In this document: one piece after another, positions 48,741 through 59,563 of the stretch
Position numbering within the stretch: position 1 is the stretch's first letter
Layout: each line of letters opens with the position of its first letter
From: Stutzerimonas xanthomarina
GTDB lineage: Bacteria; Pseudomonadota; Gammaproteobacteria; Pseudomonadales; Pseudomonadaceae
Assembly: GCF_003935375.1 (NCBI RefSeq)
Contig: NZ_RHQM01000013.1
Coordinates: forward strand, 62,001-126,000
DNA length: 64,000 nt
Reading direction: 5' to 3'
Program-made: the position numbers and the translations under genes
The notes under the pieces: generated by a model
Database searches by the model: none
The model's input: only the letters and a program-made list of their open reading frames with translations
Told to the model about the DNA's origin: nothing

Positions 48741-49862
48741 TTGATCGTCTTTCGTTACCTGTCCCGAGAGCTGCTGGTCACCATGAGCGCGGTCAGTGCC
48801 GTGCTGCTGGTGATCATCATGAGTGGCCGTTTCATCAAGTATCTGGCGCAGGCTGCGCAGGGACTGCTCGACCCAGGGGTGCTGTTGCTGATCATGGGCT
48901 TTCGTCTGCCCGGCTTTCTGCAGCTGATCCTCCCGCTCGGACTGTTTCTCGGCATTCTGCTGGCCTACGGGCGCCTCTATCTGGAAAGCGAAATGACCGT
49001 GCTTTCGGCCACGGGCATGAGCCAGCGCCGGCTGCTGGTCTACAGCCTGGCGCCCGCCGCCCTGGTGGCGGTCGTGGTGGGCTGGCTGAGCCTGGGGTTG
49101 GCGCCGCAGGGCATCGCCGAGGTGGACCGTATCCTCAATCAGCAGGACTCTCTGACCGAATTCGACACGCTGGTGCCAGGGCGCTTCCAGACGTTGCGCG
49201 GCGGCTCACGGGTAACCTACACCCGAGAACTGTCGGCCGACCGCAGCGAGCTCGGTGGGGTATTCATCTCCGAAACCAATGTTTCGCGTCAGACCGGCAA
49301 GGAAAGTGGACTGTCGGTGCTGGTCGCCGAGAGCGGGCGGCAGGAAATTCAGCCCGATGGCAGTCGCTATCTGATTCTGGAGAACGGCTATCGCTATGAT
49401 GGCAACCCGGGTCAGGCCGGTTACCGCGCCATCCAGTACGACACCTATGGCGTGCTGCTTCCCAAGCCGGAGGTGAGCATGGAGTTGAGCGAACGTGAGG
49501 CGCTGCCGACTCGGGAGCTGCTCGGCAGCGACAACATCCGGCATCGCACCGAGCTGCAGTGGCGCTTCTCATTGCCGTTGCTGGTGTTCGTCGTTACCGT
49601 GCTCGCGGTGCCGCTGGCCAAGGTGAATCCGCGACAGGGGCGTTTTCTCAAGCTGCTGCCGGCGATCCTTCTGTACATGACCTACCTTGCGTTGCTGATC
49701 GCCGTGCGCGGTGCGCTGGACAAGGGGCGAATCCCGATGGCGCTGGGCCTTTGGTGGGTGCACGGGCTGTTCCTGGCGATAGGCCTGTTGATGCTGTACT
49801 GGGAGCCGATCAGGCTGCGGATGAAGAAGGGCAGTGCGCAGCGGGAGGTGGCTCGTGGTTAA
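48741..49862 (+). CDS. lptF: LPS export ABC transporter permease LptF
   Basis: One of the two inner-membrane permeases of the LptB2FG machine that extracts lipopolysaccharide. The 373-residue protein has three N-terminal and three C-terminal membrane segments around a periplasmic beta-jellyroll. I chose the TTG at 48741 because GGAG lies 8 bases upstream and it gives the family N-terminus MIVFRYLSRELLVTMSAVSA. It overlaps lptG by 8 bases. Confidence 0.94.
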   Translation: MIVFRYLSRELLVTMSAVSAVLLVIIMSGRFIKYLAQAAQGLLDPGVLLLIMGFRLPGFLQLILPLGLFLGILLAYGRLYLESEMTVLSATGMSQRRLLVYSLAPAALVAVVVGWLSLGLAPQGIAEVDRILNQQDSLTEFDTLVPGRFQTLRGGSRVTYTRELSADRSELGGVFISETNVSRQTGKESGLSVLVAESGRQEIQPDGSRYLILENGYRYDGNPGQAGYRAIQYDTYGVLLPKPEVSMELSEREALPTRELLGSDNIRHRTELQWRFSLPLLVFVVTVLAVPLAKVNPRQGRFLKLLPAILLYMTYLALLIAVRGALDKGRIPMALGLWWVHGLFLAIGLLMLYWEPIRLRMKKGSAQREVARG

Positions 49863-50916
49863 GCTGGATCGCTACATCGGAGTCCATGTCTTTCTCGCGA
49901 TTCTGACTGTCCTCGGCATCATCGTGGGTCTGGCTCTGCTATTCGCGTTCATCGATGAATTGAGTGATGTAGAAGGCAGCTACGGGCTGGGCGATGCCCT
50001 GCAGTACGTGCTGCTGACGTCGCCTCGGCGTCTGTATGAAATGCTGCCTATGGCGGCACTGATCGGTTGTTTGATCGGCCTTGGCACGCTTGCCAGCAGC
50101 AGCGAGCTGACCATCATGCGCGCGGCTGGTGTCTCGCTGGGGCGCATCGTGGTGGCGGTGATGAAGCCGATGCTGGTGCTGCTCATTGCCGGCATTCTGA
50201 TCGGTGAGTACGTTGCGCCAGCGACCGAGGACATCGCCCAGGCGCGGCGCTCCCTGGCGCAGGGCGCAGGCGAGGCGCAGAGCAGCAAACGCGGCCTGTG
50301 GCACCGGCAGGAGAACGAGTTCGTGCACGTCAACGCCGTGCAGCCCGGCGGCATGCTGGTGGGGGTGACACGTTATCGCTTCGATGACGAGCGCCGCCTG
50401 TTGTCGTCCAGTTTTGCCCGTCGCGCCAGCTATCAGGCTGATCACTGGCTGCTCGAGAATATCTCGACCACCCATTTTCGCGGCGATCACACCGAGGTGG
50501 TGCGCACGCCGCAGGAACGCTGGGATGTTCAGCTGACGCCGCAGCTACTCGGGACGGTGGTGATGGAGCCGGAAGCGCTATCGATCACCGGCTTGTGGCG
50601 CTATATCCACTACCTGGGCGAGCAGGGGTTGAACAACGGTCGTTACTGGCTGGCATTCTGGACCAAGGTGCTGCAGCCGGCCGTCACCGTTGCGCTGGTG
50701 CTGCTGGCTATCTCGTTCATCTTCGGGCCGCTGCGCTCGGTCACGCTTGGTCAGCGCATCTTTACCGGCGTAGTGGTCGGCTTCGTATTCCGCATTATTC
50801 AGGATTTGCTCGGGCCGGCTAGCCAGGTGTTCGGCTTCTCGCCGTTGCTTGCGGTGGTGCTGCCAGCGGGCATCTGTGCACTCATCGGTGCCTGGTTGCT
50901 GCGTCGGGCGGGATGA
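49855..50916 (+). CDS. lptG: LPS export ABC transporter permease LptG
   Basis: Partner permease of LptF. The 353-residue protein starts at a GTG (49855) with GGGAGG upstream, giving MVKLDRYIGVHVFLAILTVL, and shows the same three-plus-three membrane layout (SSELTIMRAAGVSLGRIV; FIFGPLRSVTLGQRIFTGV). A longer frame from 49834 would lie inside lptF. Translational coupling with lptF is clear. Confidence 0.95.
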   Translation: MVKLDRYIGVHVFLAILTVLGIIVGLALLFAFIDELSDVEGSYGLGDALQYVLLTSPRRLYEMLPMAALIGCLIGLGTLASSSELTIMRAAGVSLGRIVVAVMKPMLVLLIAGILIGEYVAPATEDIAQARRSLAQGAGEAQSSKRGLWHRQENEFVHVNAVQPGGMLVGVTRYRFDDERRLLSSSFARRASYQADHWLLENISTTHFRGDHTEVVRTPQERWDVQLTPQLLGTVVMEPEALSITGLWRYIHYLGEQGLNNGRYWLAFWTKVLQPAVTVALVLLAISFIFGPLRSVTLGQRIFTGVVVGFVFRIIQDLLGPASQVFGFSPLLAVVLPAGICALIGAWLLRRAG

Positions 50917-50921
50917 CGGGT

Positions 50922-50946
50922 GCCTCCGGCGCGAACCGCCGGAGGC
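50922..50946. terminator. Hairpin between convergent lptG and RDD genes
   Basis: GCCTCCGGCG and CGCCGGAGGC are perfect 10-base arms around CGAAC, just after the lptG stop. There is no T run, so it may rely on Rho or serve as an mRNA-stabilising hairpin. Confidence 0.55.
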
Positions 50947-50994
50947 GCTGTCGACAAGGTTTGGGTCAGTGTTGGCTCGGTGCGTAGAGCAAAG

Positions 50995-51492
50995 TCACTT
51001 CTTGTGAATGTTCTTCGGTAGCTGAACGGCCTGGCTCTCCGAGTACATGTCGTGCCAAGTGCGGTTCTGTTTGTCGAGCAGCATCCACCAATAACCCATG
51101 CCCAGGCACAGCAGCGAAACCAGTGCGATCAGAAAACGCAGAAGCGCCTGCCAAAGATCGATGGCGGTTCCGTCTGCATTCTGGATTCGGATGCCCCAGA
51201 CCTGCATGCCCAGCGTTTGGCCGCTGTGGGTCCAGAACTTGGCGAAAAAGCCGAACAGGCTGAACAGCAGCAGCGTCGAGAGCAGCGGGTCGATGTCCAG
51301 GCGGCCGGCATCCGCGAGCTGCTGCAGCTGTTCACTGCCGTAGAGCAGGCGCAGCAGCACTTGCTGATAGAGCAGTGTCACTACCATCATCAAGGCGATG
51401 CACAGCAGGCTGTCATAGAACATTGCAGCAAGCCGACGTACCAGGCCGGCGGCGGGAAACTGGCCCTGCGGGCTGAGCAGGTGTCTGCGCAT
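50995..51492 (-). CDS. RDD family membrane protein
   Basis: A 165-residue protein with about three membrane segments. It carries the RDD-domain features LVRRLAAMFYDSLLCIALMM (Arg and Asp of the name), FWTHSGQTLGMQVWGIRIQNADG and LGMGYWWMLLDKQNRTWHDMYSESQAV. The function of this family is mostly unknown; some members affect ion homeostasis. Transcribed alone, after the csp terminator. Confidence 0.9.
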   Translation of the reverse strand: MRRHLLSPQGQFPAAGLVRRLAAMFYDSLLCIALMMVVTLLYQQVLLRLLYGSEQLQQLADAGRLDIDPLLSTLLLFSLFGFFAKFWTHSGQTLGMQVWGIRIQNADGTAIDLWQALLRFLIALVSLLCLGMGYWWMLLDKQNRTWHDMYSESQAVQLPKNIHKK

Positions 51493-51544
51493 TGGGTGTC
51501 TCGATCAAAGAGGTGGGCGGCGCATTCTACGGAATTGCGCGCAT

Positions 51545-51578
51545 AAAAAAGCCCCTGATGTTGCCATCAGGGGCTTTT
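51545..51578 (-). terminator. Intrinsic terminator of the cold-shock gene
   Basis: GCCCCTGATG and CATCAGGGGC arms around TTGC, with six T residues following on the minus strand, 12 bases after the csp stop codon. Confidence 0.9.
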
Positions 51579-51590
51579 CGGAGAAGAGGC

Positions 51591-51803
51591 TTAGCCCAGG
51601 ATCTGAACCTGGTCTGCCTGCATGCCCTTTTGACCTTGCACTGCGACGAAACTGACTTTCTGGCCTTCTTTCAGGCTCTTGAAGCCGTTGCCTTCGATCG
51701 CGCGGAAGTGCACGAACAGATCCGGACCGCTCTCGGGAGTGATGAAACCAAAACCTTTCTCGTCGTTAAACCACTTGACGGTACCGTTCTGACGATTCGA
51801 CAT
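51591..51803 (-). CDS. Cold-shock protein, CspA family
   Basis: A 70-residue single cold-shock domain that binds single-stranded RNA and DNA. RNP1 is seen in [14 protein letters not shown] and RNP2 in [10 protein letters not shown]. The start at 51803 ([12 protein letters not shown]) is chosen from the family length; the frame is open upstream into a leader that is not protein-like. A long leader may carry temperature-sensitive structure, but this is not shown. Confidence 0.95.
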   Translation of the reverse strand: MSNRQNGTVKWFNDEKGFGFITPESGPDLFVHFRAIEGNGFKSLKEGQKVSFVAVQGQKGMQADQVQILG

Positions 51804-52308
51804 GTCTTTGTATCCTTGAAACTCAAAAGTAGAATTGCCCCCGCAGAGCAGGAAGCTGGAACTGGTTGCAAGGAGTAAGAGAGTCGAGCGGAGTAGCGGA
51901 TCTGAAGATCTACTGCACCAGGTCACGATTCAACAGCGACCCATGCAAACACAGTGGGCACACTCTACGATAACTCGCCAGGGAATGCCAACCCCTCGGA
52001 GCCATAGAATTTGCCTGTCCAGGCGGCGCCATTTGGCGCCATTTGGCGCTTTTTGACGTGGCTTTGACTCGCCTTATTCGCTGTTGCGAGAGAGGCAGTG
52101 CCACGAGTCGACTGCATCGATATCGAGTGTCAGTCTGAGGGAAAGCGATGTGGCTGACGTTGCTTGCCGTGCTGCCGATCCAGATTGTCCGGATGCTTGC
52201 ATGCGGCCTGGTGCGCTTTGAAGCTTCGCTACGGCGTTAGACTTGCATGCGATCCGGTTGCCCGTTTCGCTAAGCATGCAGCTTGGCTGCGTTGTAGCGA
52301 TTCACTGA
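51804..52308. other. Gap upstream of the cold-shock gene
   Basis: The 505 bases include the csp leader and promoter side. At 52022-52047 they hold two tandem GGCGCCATTT units forming the palindrome GGCGCCA-TT-TGGCGCC, followed by GGCGCTTTTT. A possible 30-codon frame on the plus strand (52148-52240) has GAGGGA 7 bases before its ATG and encodes MWLTLLAVLPIQIVRMLACG. Neither is confidently functional. Confidence 0.45.
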
Positions 52309-52395
52309 TGGTGCCTCGAGAGAGACTCGAACTCTCACGTTGTTACCAACGGCGGATTTTGAATCCGCTGCGTCTACCGATTCCGCCATCGAGGC
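52309..52395 (-). tRNA. tRNA-Leu (CAA anticodon)
   Basis: The 87-base class II tRNA folds with an acceptor stem starting GCCTCGA, an anticodon stem GCGGA/TCCGC with loop TTCAAAA (anticodon CAA), a long variable arm, T-loop GTTCGAGTC and an encoded CCA end. It decodes UUG. Its own promoter is visible upstream. Confidence 0.97.
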
Positions 52396-52408
52396 ACAGT
52401 GGGCGCGC

Positions 52409-52437
52409 AGTATAGGGATGCGCGACGGGGTGGTCAA
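52409..52437 (-). promoter_or_regulatory. sigma70 promoter of tRNA-Leu
   Basis: On the minus strand TTGACC (52432-52437) and TATACT (52409-52414) are separated by exactly 17 bases. They are followed by GCGCGCCC, a GC-rich discriminator typical of stringently controlled stable-RNA promoters. Confidence 0.85.
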
Positions 52438-52508
52438 TCGCTTGGCGTGGTCAGGTCGACGTGTTTCGGATAAGATTTGCGCCCTTTCCGCGTCCCGACC
52501 TCCGATCC

Positions 52509-54688
<2,180 letters not shown>

Positions 54689-54730
54689 CGTGCCAGAACA
54701 AAACAATCCTTTCTGCAACAGGAGTGCTAC

Positions 54731-55060
54731 ATGAGCTTTCTGATTCCCGCCGCCTATGCCCAGGAGGCTGCTGCTGGTCCTGCTGGTACTGGTTTCGAGT
54801 GGGTTTTTCTGGTCGGTTTTCTGGTCATCTTCTACCTGATGATCTGGCGTCCCCAGTCTAAGCGTGCCAAGGAACACAAGAACCTGATCGCCGGCCTGCA
54901 GAAGGGCGACGAAGTGGTCACTTCCGGCGGTATCGCTGGCAAGGTCACCAAGGTCGCCGATGATTTCGTGGTGATCGAGGTGTCCGACAACGTTGAGCTG
55001 AAGTTCCAGAAAGTAGCGATCGCCGCAACGTTGCCCAAGGGCACACTGAAAGCTATCTGA
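54731..55060 (+). CDS. yajC: Preprotein translocase subunit YajC
   Basis: A 109-residue inner-membrane protein of the SecDF-YajC complex. One membrane segment (FEWVFLVGFLVIFYLMIWRPQSKRAKEH) is followed by a cytosolic domain with the conserved GDEVVTSGGIAGKVTKVADDFVVIEV. It lies between tgt and secD in the standard order. Confidence 0.95.
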   Translation: MSFLIPAAYAQEAAAGPAGTGFEWVFLVGFLVIFYLMIWRPQSKRAKEHKNLIAGLQKGDEVVTSGGIAGKVTKVADDFVVIEVSDNVELKFQKVAIAATLPKGTLKAI

Positions 55061-55124
55061 GCTGACTTCATTCAATACCGACGGGGCGCGCAAGGCGCCC
55101 CGCGTTCATTAAACGGGCTGCGTC

Positions 55125-56993
55125 ATGCTCAATAGATTCCCTCTCTGGAAATACCTGCTGATTCTGGCAGTGCTCGCGATCGCCTTTATTTACTCTGCGC
55201 CCAACCTCTATCCGGATGACCCGGCGATTCAGGTTACCGGTGCCAGCACATCGCAGGAGATCGGCGAGGCAGACCTCGAGCGCATCAGCAAAGCACTCGT
55301 GGATGGCGGTATCGCGGTCAAGTCTGCGTCCCTGGACGAGCAGGGCCGAGGTGGCCTTGTGCGTCTCGAGCGTCAGGATGATCAGTTGCCGGCAAAAGAT
55401 ATCGTGCGCCGCGCGCTCGGCGACGCCTACGTAGTTGCGCTCAATCTGGCGCCTACGACTCCCAACTGGTTGCGCAATCTTGGCGCAAGCCCGATGAAGC
55501 TTGGTCTGGATCTCTCCGGTGGTGTGCACTTCCTCCTGGAAGTGGACATGGACAAGGCAATTGAAACGCGCCTGAACGTCTCCGAGGGTGAGGTCAAGAG
55601 TCTGCTGCGCAAGGAGCGTGTGCGATACCGCAGTCTGCCGAATCTGAAGGATTCGGTGCAGTTGGGCTTTGCCGATGAGGCTACCTTGGATGCCGCCCAA
55701 TCGCTCATCCGCAAGGAATTTACCGACTTCGAGCTGACGTCCGCAGAACGCAACGGCCAGTACGTGCTGCGTCTGACGCTGACCGAAGCCAAGCTGGCGG
55801 AAATTCGCGAGTACTCGATCAAGCAGAACCTGACCACGGTGCGTAATCGCGTCAACGAACTCGGCGTGGCTGAGCCGTTGGTTCAGCGTCAAGGTGCCAA
55901 TCGGATCGTCGTCGAGCTGCCGGGTGTGCAGGATACGGCCGAGGCCAAACGTATCCTCGGCAAGACGGCGAACCTCGAGTTCCGCCTGGCTGCCGATTCA
56001 GATGCATCGCGTGCTTCCACCGAAACCTTCGAGTTCCGCGAAGAGGGCCGCCCGCCGGTTCAGCTTGAGCGCACACTGATCATTACAGGTGATCAGGTGA
56101 CCGACGCCCAGGCCAGCTACGACGAGAATGGCCGTCCGCAGGTGAATATCCGGCTCGATGGCCACGGCGGCGATCTGATGAATCGCGCCACGCGCAACAA
56201 TGTCGGGCGCAGCATGGCCGTGATCTTCATCGAGCAGCGGCCGATGACTCGCTATGTGCGGCAGACGGTTGATGGTGTTGAGCAGGAAGTGCGCGTCGAG
56301 ACCTTCCAGGAAGAAAAGAAGATCATCAGCCTTGCAACTATCCAGTCGCCACTCGGCAGCCAGTTCCGCATCACCGGCCTCGATGGCCAGGGCGAGTCGT
56401 CAGAGCTGGCGTTGCTGCTGCGCGCCGGTGGTCTGGCGGCGCCGATGTACTTCGCAGAAGAGCGCACCATCGGCCCGAGCCTGGGCGCTGAAAACATCAA
56501 GCTGGGCGTCCAGGCAGCCATGTGGGGCTTCCTCTTCGTCGCCATCTTCATGGTGCTGATCTACAAGTTCTTCGGTGTGTTGGCGACCATTGCGCTGCTG
56601 TTCAATATGGTCGTGCTGACAGCCCTGATGTCGATGCTCAATGCCACGCTGACCCTTCCGGGTATTGCCGGTATCGTGTTGACCATGGGTATGGCGGTGG
56701 ATGCCAACGTGCTGATCTTCTCGCGAATCCGCGAGGAAATCGCCAATGGCATGTCGATCCAGCGCGCCATCCATGAAGGCTTCGATCGGGCCTTCTCGGC
56801 GATCGTCGACGGCAACCTGACCACTCTGCTGGTCGGCGGCATCCTGTTCGCCATGGGGACCGGCCCGATCAAGGGCTTCGCGGTCACCCTTTCGATCGGC
56901 ATCCTGACGTCGATGTTTACCGCAATCATCGTGACGCGCGCCATGGTCAACCTGATCTACGGTGGCCGCGATCTCAAGAAGCTGTGGATTTAA
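55125..56993 (+). CDS. secD: Protein-export membrane protein SecD
   Basis: SecD couples proton flow to late steps of protein export with SecF. The 622-residue product has one N-terminal membrane segment, a large periplasmic domain (LGLDLSGGVHFLLEVDMD near residue 127, VVELPGVQDTAEAKRILGKTANLEFRL) and five C-terminal segments with GMAVDANVLIFSRIREE, whose Asp is the proposed proton-relay residue. It lies 12 bases before secF. Confidence 0.96.
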   Translation: MLNRFPLWKYLLILAVLAIAFIYSAPNLYPDDPAIQVTGASTSQEIGEADLERISKALVDGGIAVKSASLDEQGRGGLVRLERQDDQLPAKDIVRRALGDAYVVALNLAPTTPNWLRNLGASPMKLGLDLSGGVHFLLEVDMDKAIETRLNVSEGEVKSLLRKERVRYRSLPNLKDSVQLGFADEATLDAAQSLIRKEFTDFELTSAERNGQYVLRLTLTEAKLAEIREYSIKQNLTTVRNRVNELGVAEPLVQRQGANRIVVELPGVQDTAEAKRILGKTANLEFRLAADSDASRASTETFEFREEGRPPVQLERTLIITGDQVTDAQASYDENGRPQVNIRLDGHGGDLMNRATRNNVGRSMAVIFIEQRPMTRYVRQTVDGVEQEVRVETFQEEKKIISLATIQSPLGSQFRITGLDGQGESSELALLLRAGGLAAPMYFAEERTIGPSLGAENIKLGVQAAMWGFLFVAIFMVLIYKFFGVLATIALLFNMVVLTALMSMLNATLTLPGIAGIVLTMGMAVDANVLIFSRIREEIANGMSIQRAIHEGFDRAFSAIVDGNLTTLLVGGILFAMGTGPIKGFAVTLSIGILTSMFTAIIVTRAMVNLIYGGRDLKKLWI

Positions 56994-57005
56994 GGGGCTA
57001 GCACG

Positions 57006-57917
57006 ATGAAACGCGTAATCAATTTCATGGGTGTCCGCCATGTGGCCTTCGCCCTGACCGTGGTGCTGACCGTTGCGTCACTGGCGAGCCTGATGGTCAA
57101 GGGGCTCAACTTCGGGTTGGACTTTACTGGCGGTACACTGATCGAGCTCGGCTATGAGCGCCCGGTTGAACTCGAGCAGGTGCGTGGGCAGCTGGTGCAA
57201 TCCGGTTTTGGCGACGCTGTAGTGCAGAGTTTCGGTGCGACCACTGACGTGCTGGTGCGCATGCCGGGCGACGATCCTCAGCTGGGAGAGCGCATCGCTG
57301 ATGCATTGCGGGGCGCTGACAGTGCGAACTCGGTGAGCGTCAAGCGAGTCGAGTTCGTCGGGCCTGCGGTGGGTGAGGAGCTGCGCGACCAGGGTGGCCT
57401 GGGCATGCTGCTCGCGCTGGGTGGTATTTTGGTCTACGTGGCCTTTCGCTTTCAGTGGAAGTTCGGTCTCGGTGCCGTGCTGTCGCTGTTCCACGATGTG
57501 ATCGTCGTTCTCGGGGTGTTCTCCTTTTTCCAGATATCGTTCGATCTCACCGTGCTGGCCGCTGTGCTGGCGGTTATCGGCTATTCGCTGAACGACACAA
57601 TCGTCATCTTTGACCGGATCCGCGAGAACTTCCGCATGCTGCGCAAGGCGGAGCTGCTGGAAAACATCAATATCTCCACGACGCAAACCTTGCTGCGCAC
57701 CATGGCAACTTCGGTATCCACGTTGCTGGCTGTCGGTGCGCTCATGGTCTTTGGTGGCGAGAATCTGTGGGGCTTCTCGCTGGCGCTGTTGATCGGCGTT
57801 GGGGCAGGCACGTACTCGTCGGTCTATGTCGCTGGCATGCTGCTCGTCTGGCTGAAGCTCACCCGTGACGACCTGATTCCACCAGTGGTGGAAGGGGAAG
57901 CGGACGAGCGCCCCTGA
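57006..57917 (+). CDS. secF: Protein-export membrane protein SecF
   Basis: Partner of SecD. The 303-residue protein has six membrane segments, GLDFTGGTLIELGYERPVE after the first, and GYSLNDTIVIFDRIRENFRML with the conserved Asp. Coiled with secD in one operon queA-tgt-yajC-secD-secF. Confidence 0.96.
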   Translation: MKRVINFMGVRHVAFALTVVLTVASLASLMVKGLNFGLDFTGGTLIELGYERPVELEQVRGQLVQSGFGDAVVQSFGATTDVLVRMPGDDPQLGERIADALRGADSANSVSVKRVEFVGPAVGEELRDQGGLGMLLALGGILVYVAFRFQWKFGLGAVLSLFHDVIVVLGVFSFFQISFDLTVLAAVLAVIGYSLNDTIVIFDRIRENFRMLRKAELLENINISTTQTLLRTMATSVSTLLAVGALMVFGGENLWGFSLALLIGVGAGTYSSVYVAGMLLVWLKLTRDDLIPPVVEGEADERP

Positions 57918-57929
57918 TCTTCTTCGAAC

Positions 57930-57962
57930 TTCCGCAGCCTAAAGGAGTCCAAGGCTGCGGAA
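57930..57962 (+). other. Perfect 11-base stem hairpin after secF
   Basis: TTCCGCAGCCT and AGGCTGCGGAA form a perfect 11-base stem around AAAGGAGTCCA, 12 bases after secF. There is no T run, so it may be a processing or stability hairpin rather than an intrinsic terminator. The loop contains an AAAGGAG sequence. Confidence 0.5.
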
Positions 57963-57993
57963 CGGGCGCAGCCCGAAGGAAGAGGAAGTCACA

Positions 57994-58527
57994 GTGAACA
58001 AGTCCATGTTGGTCGGTACGGCGCTCGGAGTGGTGGTCGCCACGGCTGGCGGCGCTTTCGCTACTTATAGTCTGGTTGATCGCGGGCCGAAATTCGCCGA
58101 TGTGCTGGCGGTGGAGCCGATCAAGGAAACCATTCGGACTCCGCGAGAGGTTTGTAAGGATGTCGCGGTGACTCGGCAGAAACCAGTGCAGGATCAGCAT
58201 CGCATAGCAGGTACAGCAGTGGGTGCGGTGGTTGGTGGCCTGCTCGGCAATCAGGTTGGTGGCGGTACCGGCAAGAAAATTGCGACGGTCGCCGGTGCGG
58301 TCGGTGGCGGTTATGCAGGCAATCAGGTGCAGGGCCGCATGCAGGCCAGCAGCACCTATACCACTACCGAAACACGTTGCAGCACGGTAACCGATTCGCA
58401 CGACAAGATCGTCGGCTACGACGTGAAGTACGACCTCGCCGGCAAGGTGGGTCGTGTACGCATGGATCGCGATCCGGGTAGCCAGATCCCGGTGCAGGAT
58501 GGACAGTTGTCGCTGTCGCAGCAGTGA
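57994..58527 (+). CDS. Glycine-zipper 2TM-domain protein
   Basis: A 177-residue protein with an N-terminal signal or anchor segment (MNKSMLVGTALGVVVATAGGAFATYSL) and a glycine-zipper region (AGTAVGAVVGGLLGNQVGGGTGKKIATVAGAVGGGYAGNQVQG) around residues 70-112, as in Rick_17kDa/SlyB-like envelope proteins. The C-terminal half has YDVKYDLAGKVGRVRMDRDPG. It is 76 bases after secF and ended by a strong terminator. Function unknown, probably envelope. Confidence 0.88.
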   Translation: MNKSMLVGTALGVVVATAGGAFATYSLVDRGPKFADVLAVEPIKETIRTPREVCKDVAVTRQKPVQDQHRIAGTAVGAVVGGLLGNQVGGGTGKKIATVAGAVGGGYAGNQVQGRMQASSTYTTTETRCSTVTDSHDKIVGYDVKYDLAGKVGRVRMDRDPGSQIPVQDGQLSLSQQ

Positions 58528-58550
58528 GTTGAGCGATTGTGCAGCAACAA

Positions 58551-58578
58551 AAAAAACGCCCGGTTGGGGCGTTTTTTT
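58551..58578. terminator. Bidirectional terminator between the glycine-zipper gene and suhB
   Basis: AACGCCC and GGGCGTT form a stem with A6 on the left and T7 on the right, so it can end transcripts from both convergent genes. Confidence 0.9.
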
Positions 58579-58593
58579 ATGCCGCTATCGTTC

Positions 58594-59409
58594 TCAGCGC
58601 TTGAGAGAAGGTGTCAGGTGCGGCTGGATGGTGGTCAGTACCGCCTTGAAGCATTTGGTGTTGCCGGCAACGATCTGACCCTTCTCAAGGAAGTCATGGC
58701 CGCCGCTGAAATCGCTCACCAAGCCGCCGGCTTCCTGGATCAGCAGTGCGCCTGCCGCCATGTCCCATTCGGAAAGGCCAAACTCCCAGAACGCATCGAA
58801 GCGGCCTGCAGCGACATAAGCCAGGTCGAGGCTTGCGGCGCCGGCACGACGTAGGCCGGAGGTCTGGCCGACCAGGCTGCGGAACATCTTCAAGTAGCTG
58901 TCCAGGTTGTCCATCTGGCCATCCTTGAACGGAAAGCCGGTGCCGAGCAGTGCGCCGTCCAGGCTCTTGCGTGCGCTAACGCGTAGGCGGCGGCCGTTCA
59001 GGGCGGCGCCACGGCCGCGGCTGGCGGTGAATTCTTCCTGGCGTACCGGGTCCAGCACGACCGCGTGTTCCAGGCGCCCGCGGTACTTGCAGGCGATGCT
59101 GACGGCGTAGTGAGGAATGCCGCGGACAAAATTGGTGGTTCCATCCAGCGGGTCGATGATCCACAGGTAATCGGCGCCGTCCCCGCTGCCTTCGAGCAGT
59201 CCGCCTTCCTCGCCCAGGATGCCGTGATTCGGGTAGGCCTTGCGCAGCGCATTGACGATGCTCTGCTCTGCGGCCTTGTCGATTTCGGTGACGTAATCCT
59301 TCGCTTCTTTCTCGTTGACCGAGATTGCATCCAGGCGATCGGTGGAACGGACAATCAGTTCGCCGGCGCTGCGGGCGGCGCGCAGCGCGATATTCAGCAT
59401 GGGCTGCAT
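58594..59409 (-). CDS. suhB: Inositol-1-monophosphatase SuhB
   Basis: A Mg2+-dependent phosphatase; SuhB also takes part in rRNA antitermination complexes in related bacteria. The 271-residue protein has GEEGGLLEGSGDGADYLWIIDPLDGTTNFV (metal-binding WxxDPxDGT motif) and LSEWDMAAGALLIQEAGG, the second family signature. It is transcribed divergently from trmJ. Confidence 0.95.
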   Translation of the reverse strand: MQPMLNIALRAARSAGELIVRSTDRLDAISVNEKEAKDYVTEIDKAAEQSIVNALRKAYPNHGILGEEGGLLEGSGDGADYLWIIDPLDGTTNFVRGIPHYAVSIACKYRGRLEHAVVLDPVRQEEFTASRGRGAALNGRRLRVSARKSLDGALLGTGFPFKDGQMDNLDSYLKMFRSLVGQTSGLRRAGAASLDLAYVAAGRFDAFWEFGLSEWDMAAGALLIQEAGGLVSDFSGGHDFLEKGQIVAGNTKCFKAVLTTIQPHLTPSLKR

Positions 59410-59563
59410 GGATCAATTACCTGGTCGTTAAAGAAAGCGCGAAATTCTATCAGGAAAGCGCCGGCGCATGTAGCGTCACGGTGGTGGTTGCAGGGGGCGG
59501 CAGATGGCGGATCGGGAGCCGCTTCCTGTAAGCTTTCTGCTCGCTTTCAAGCAGAGAATTATT

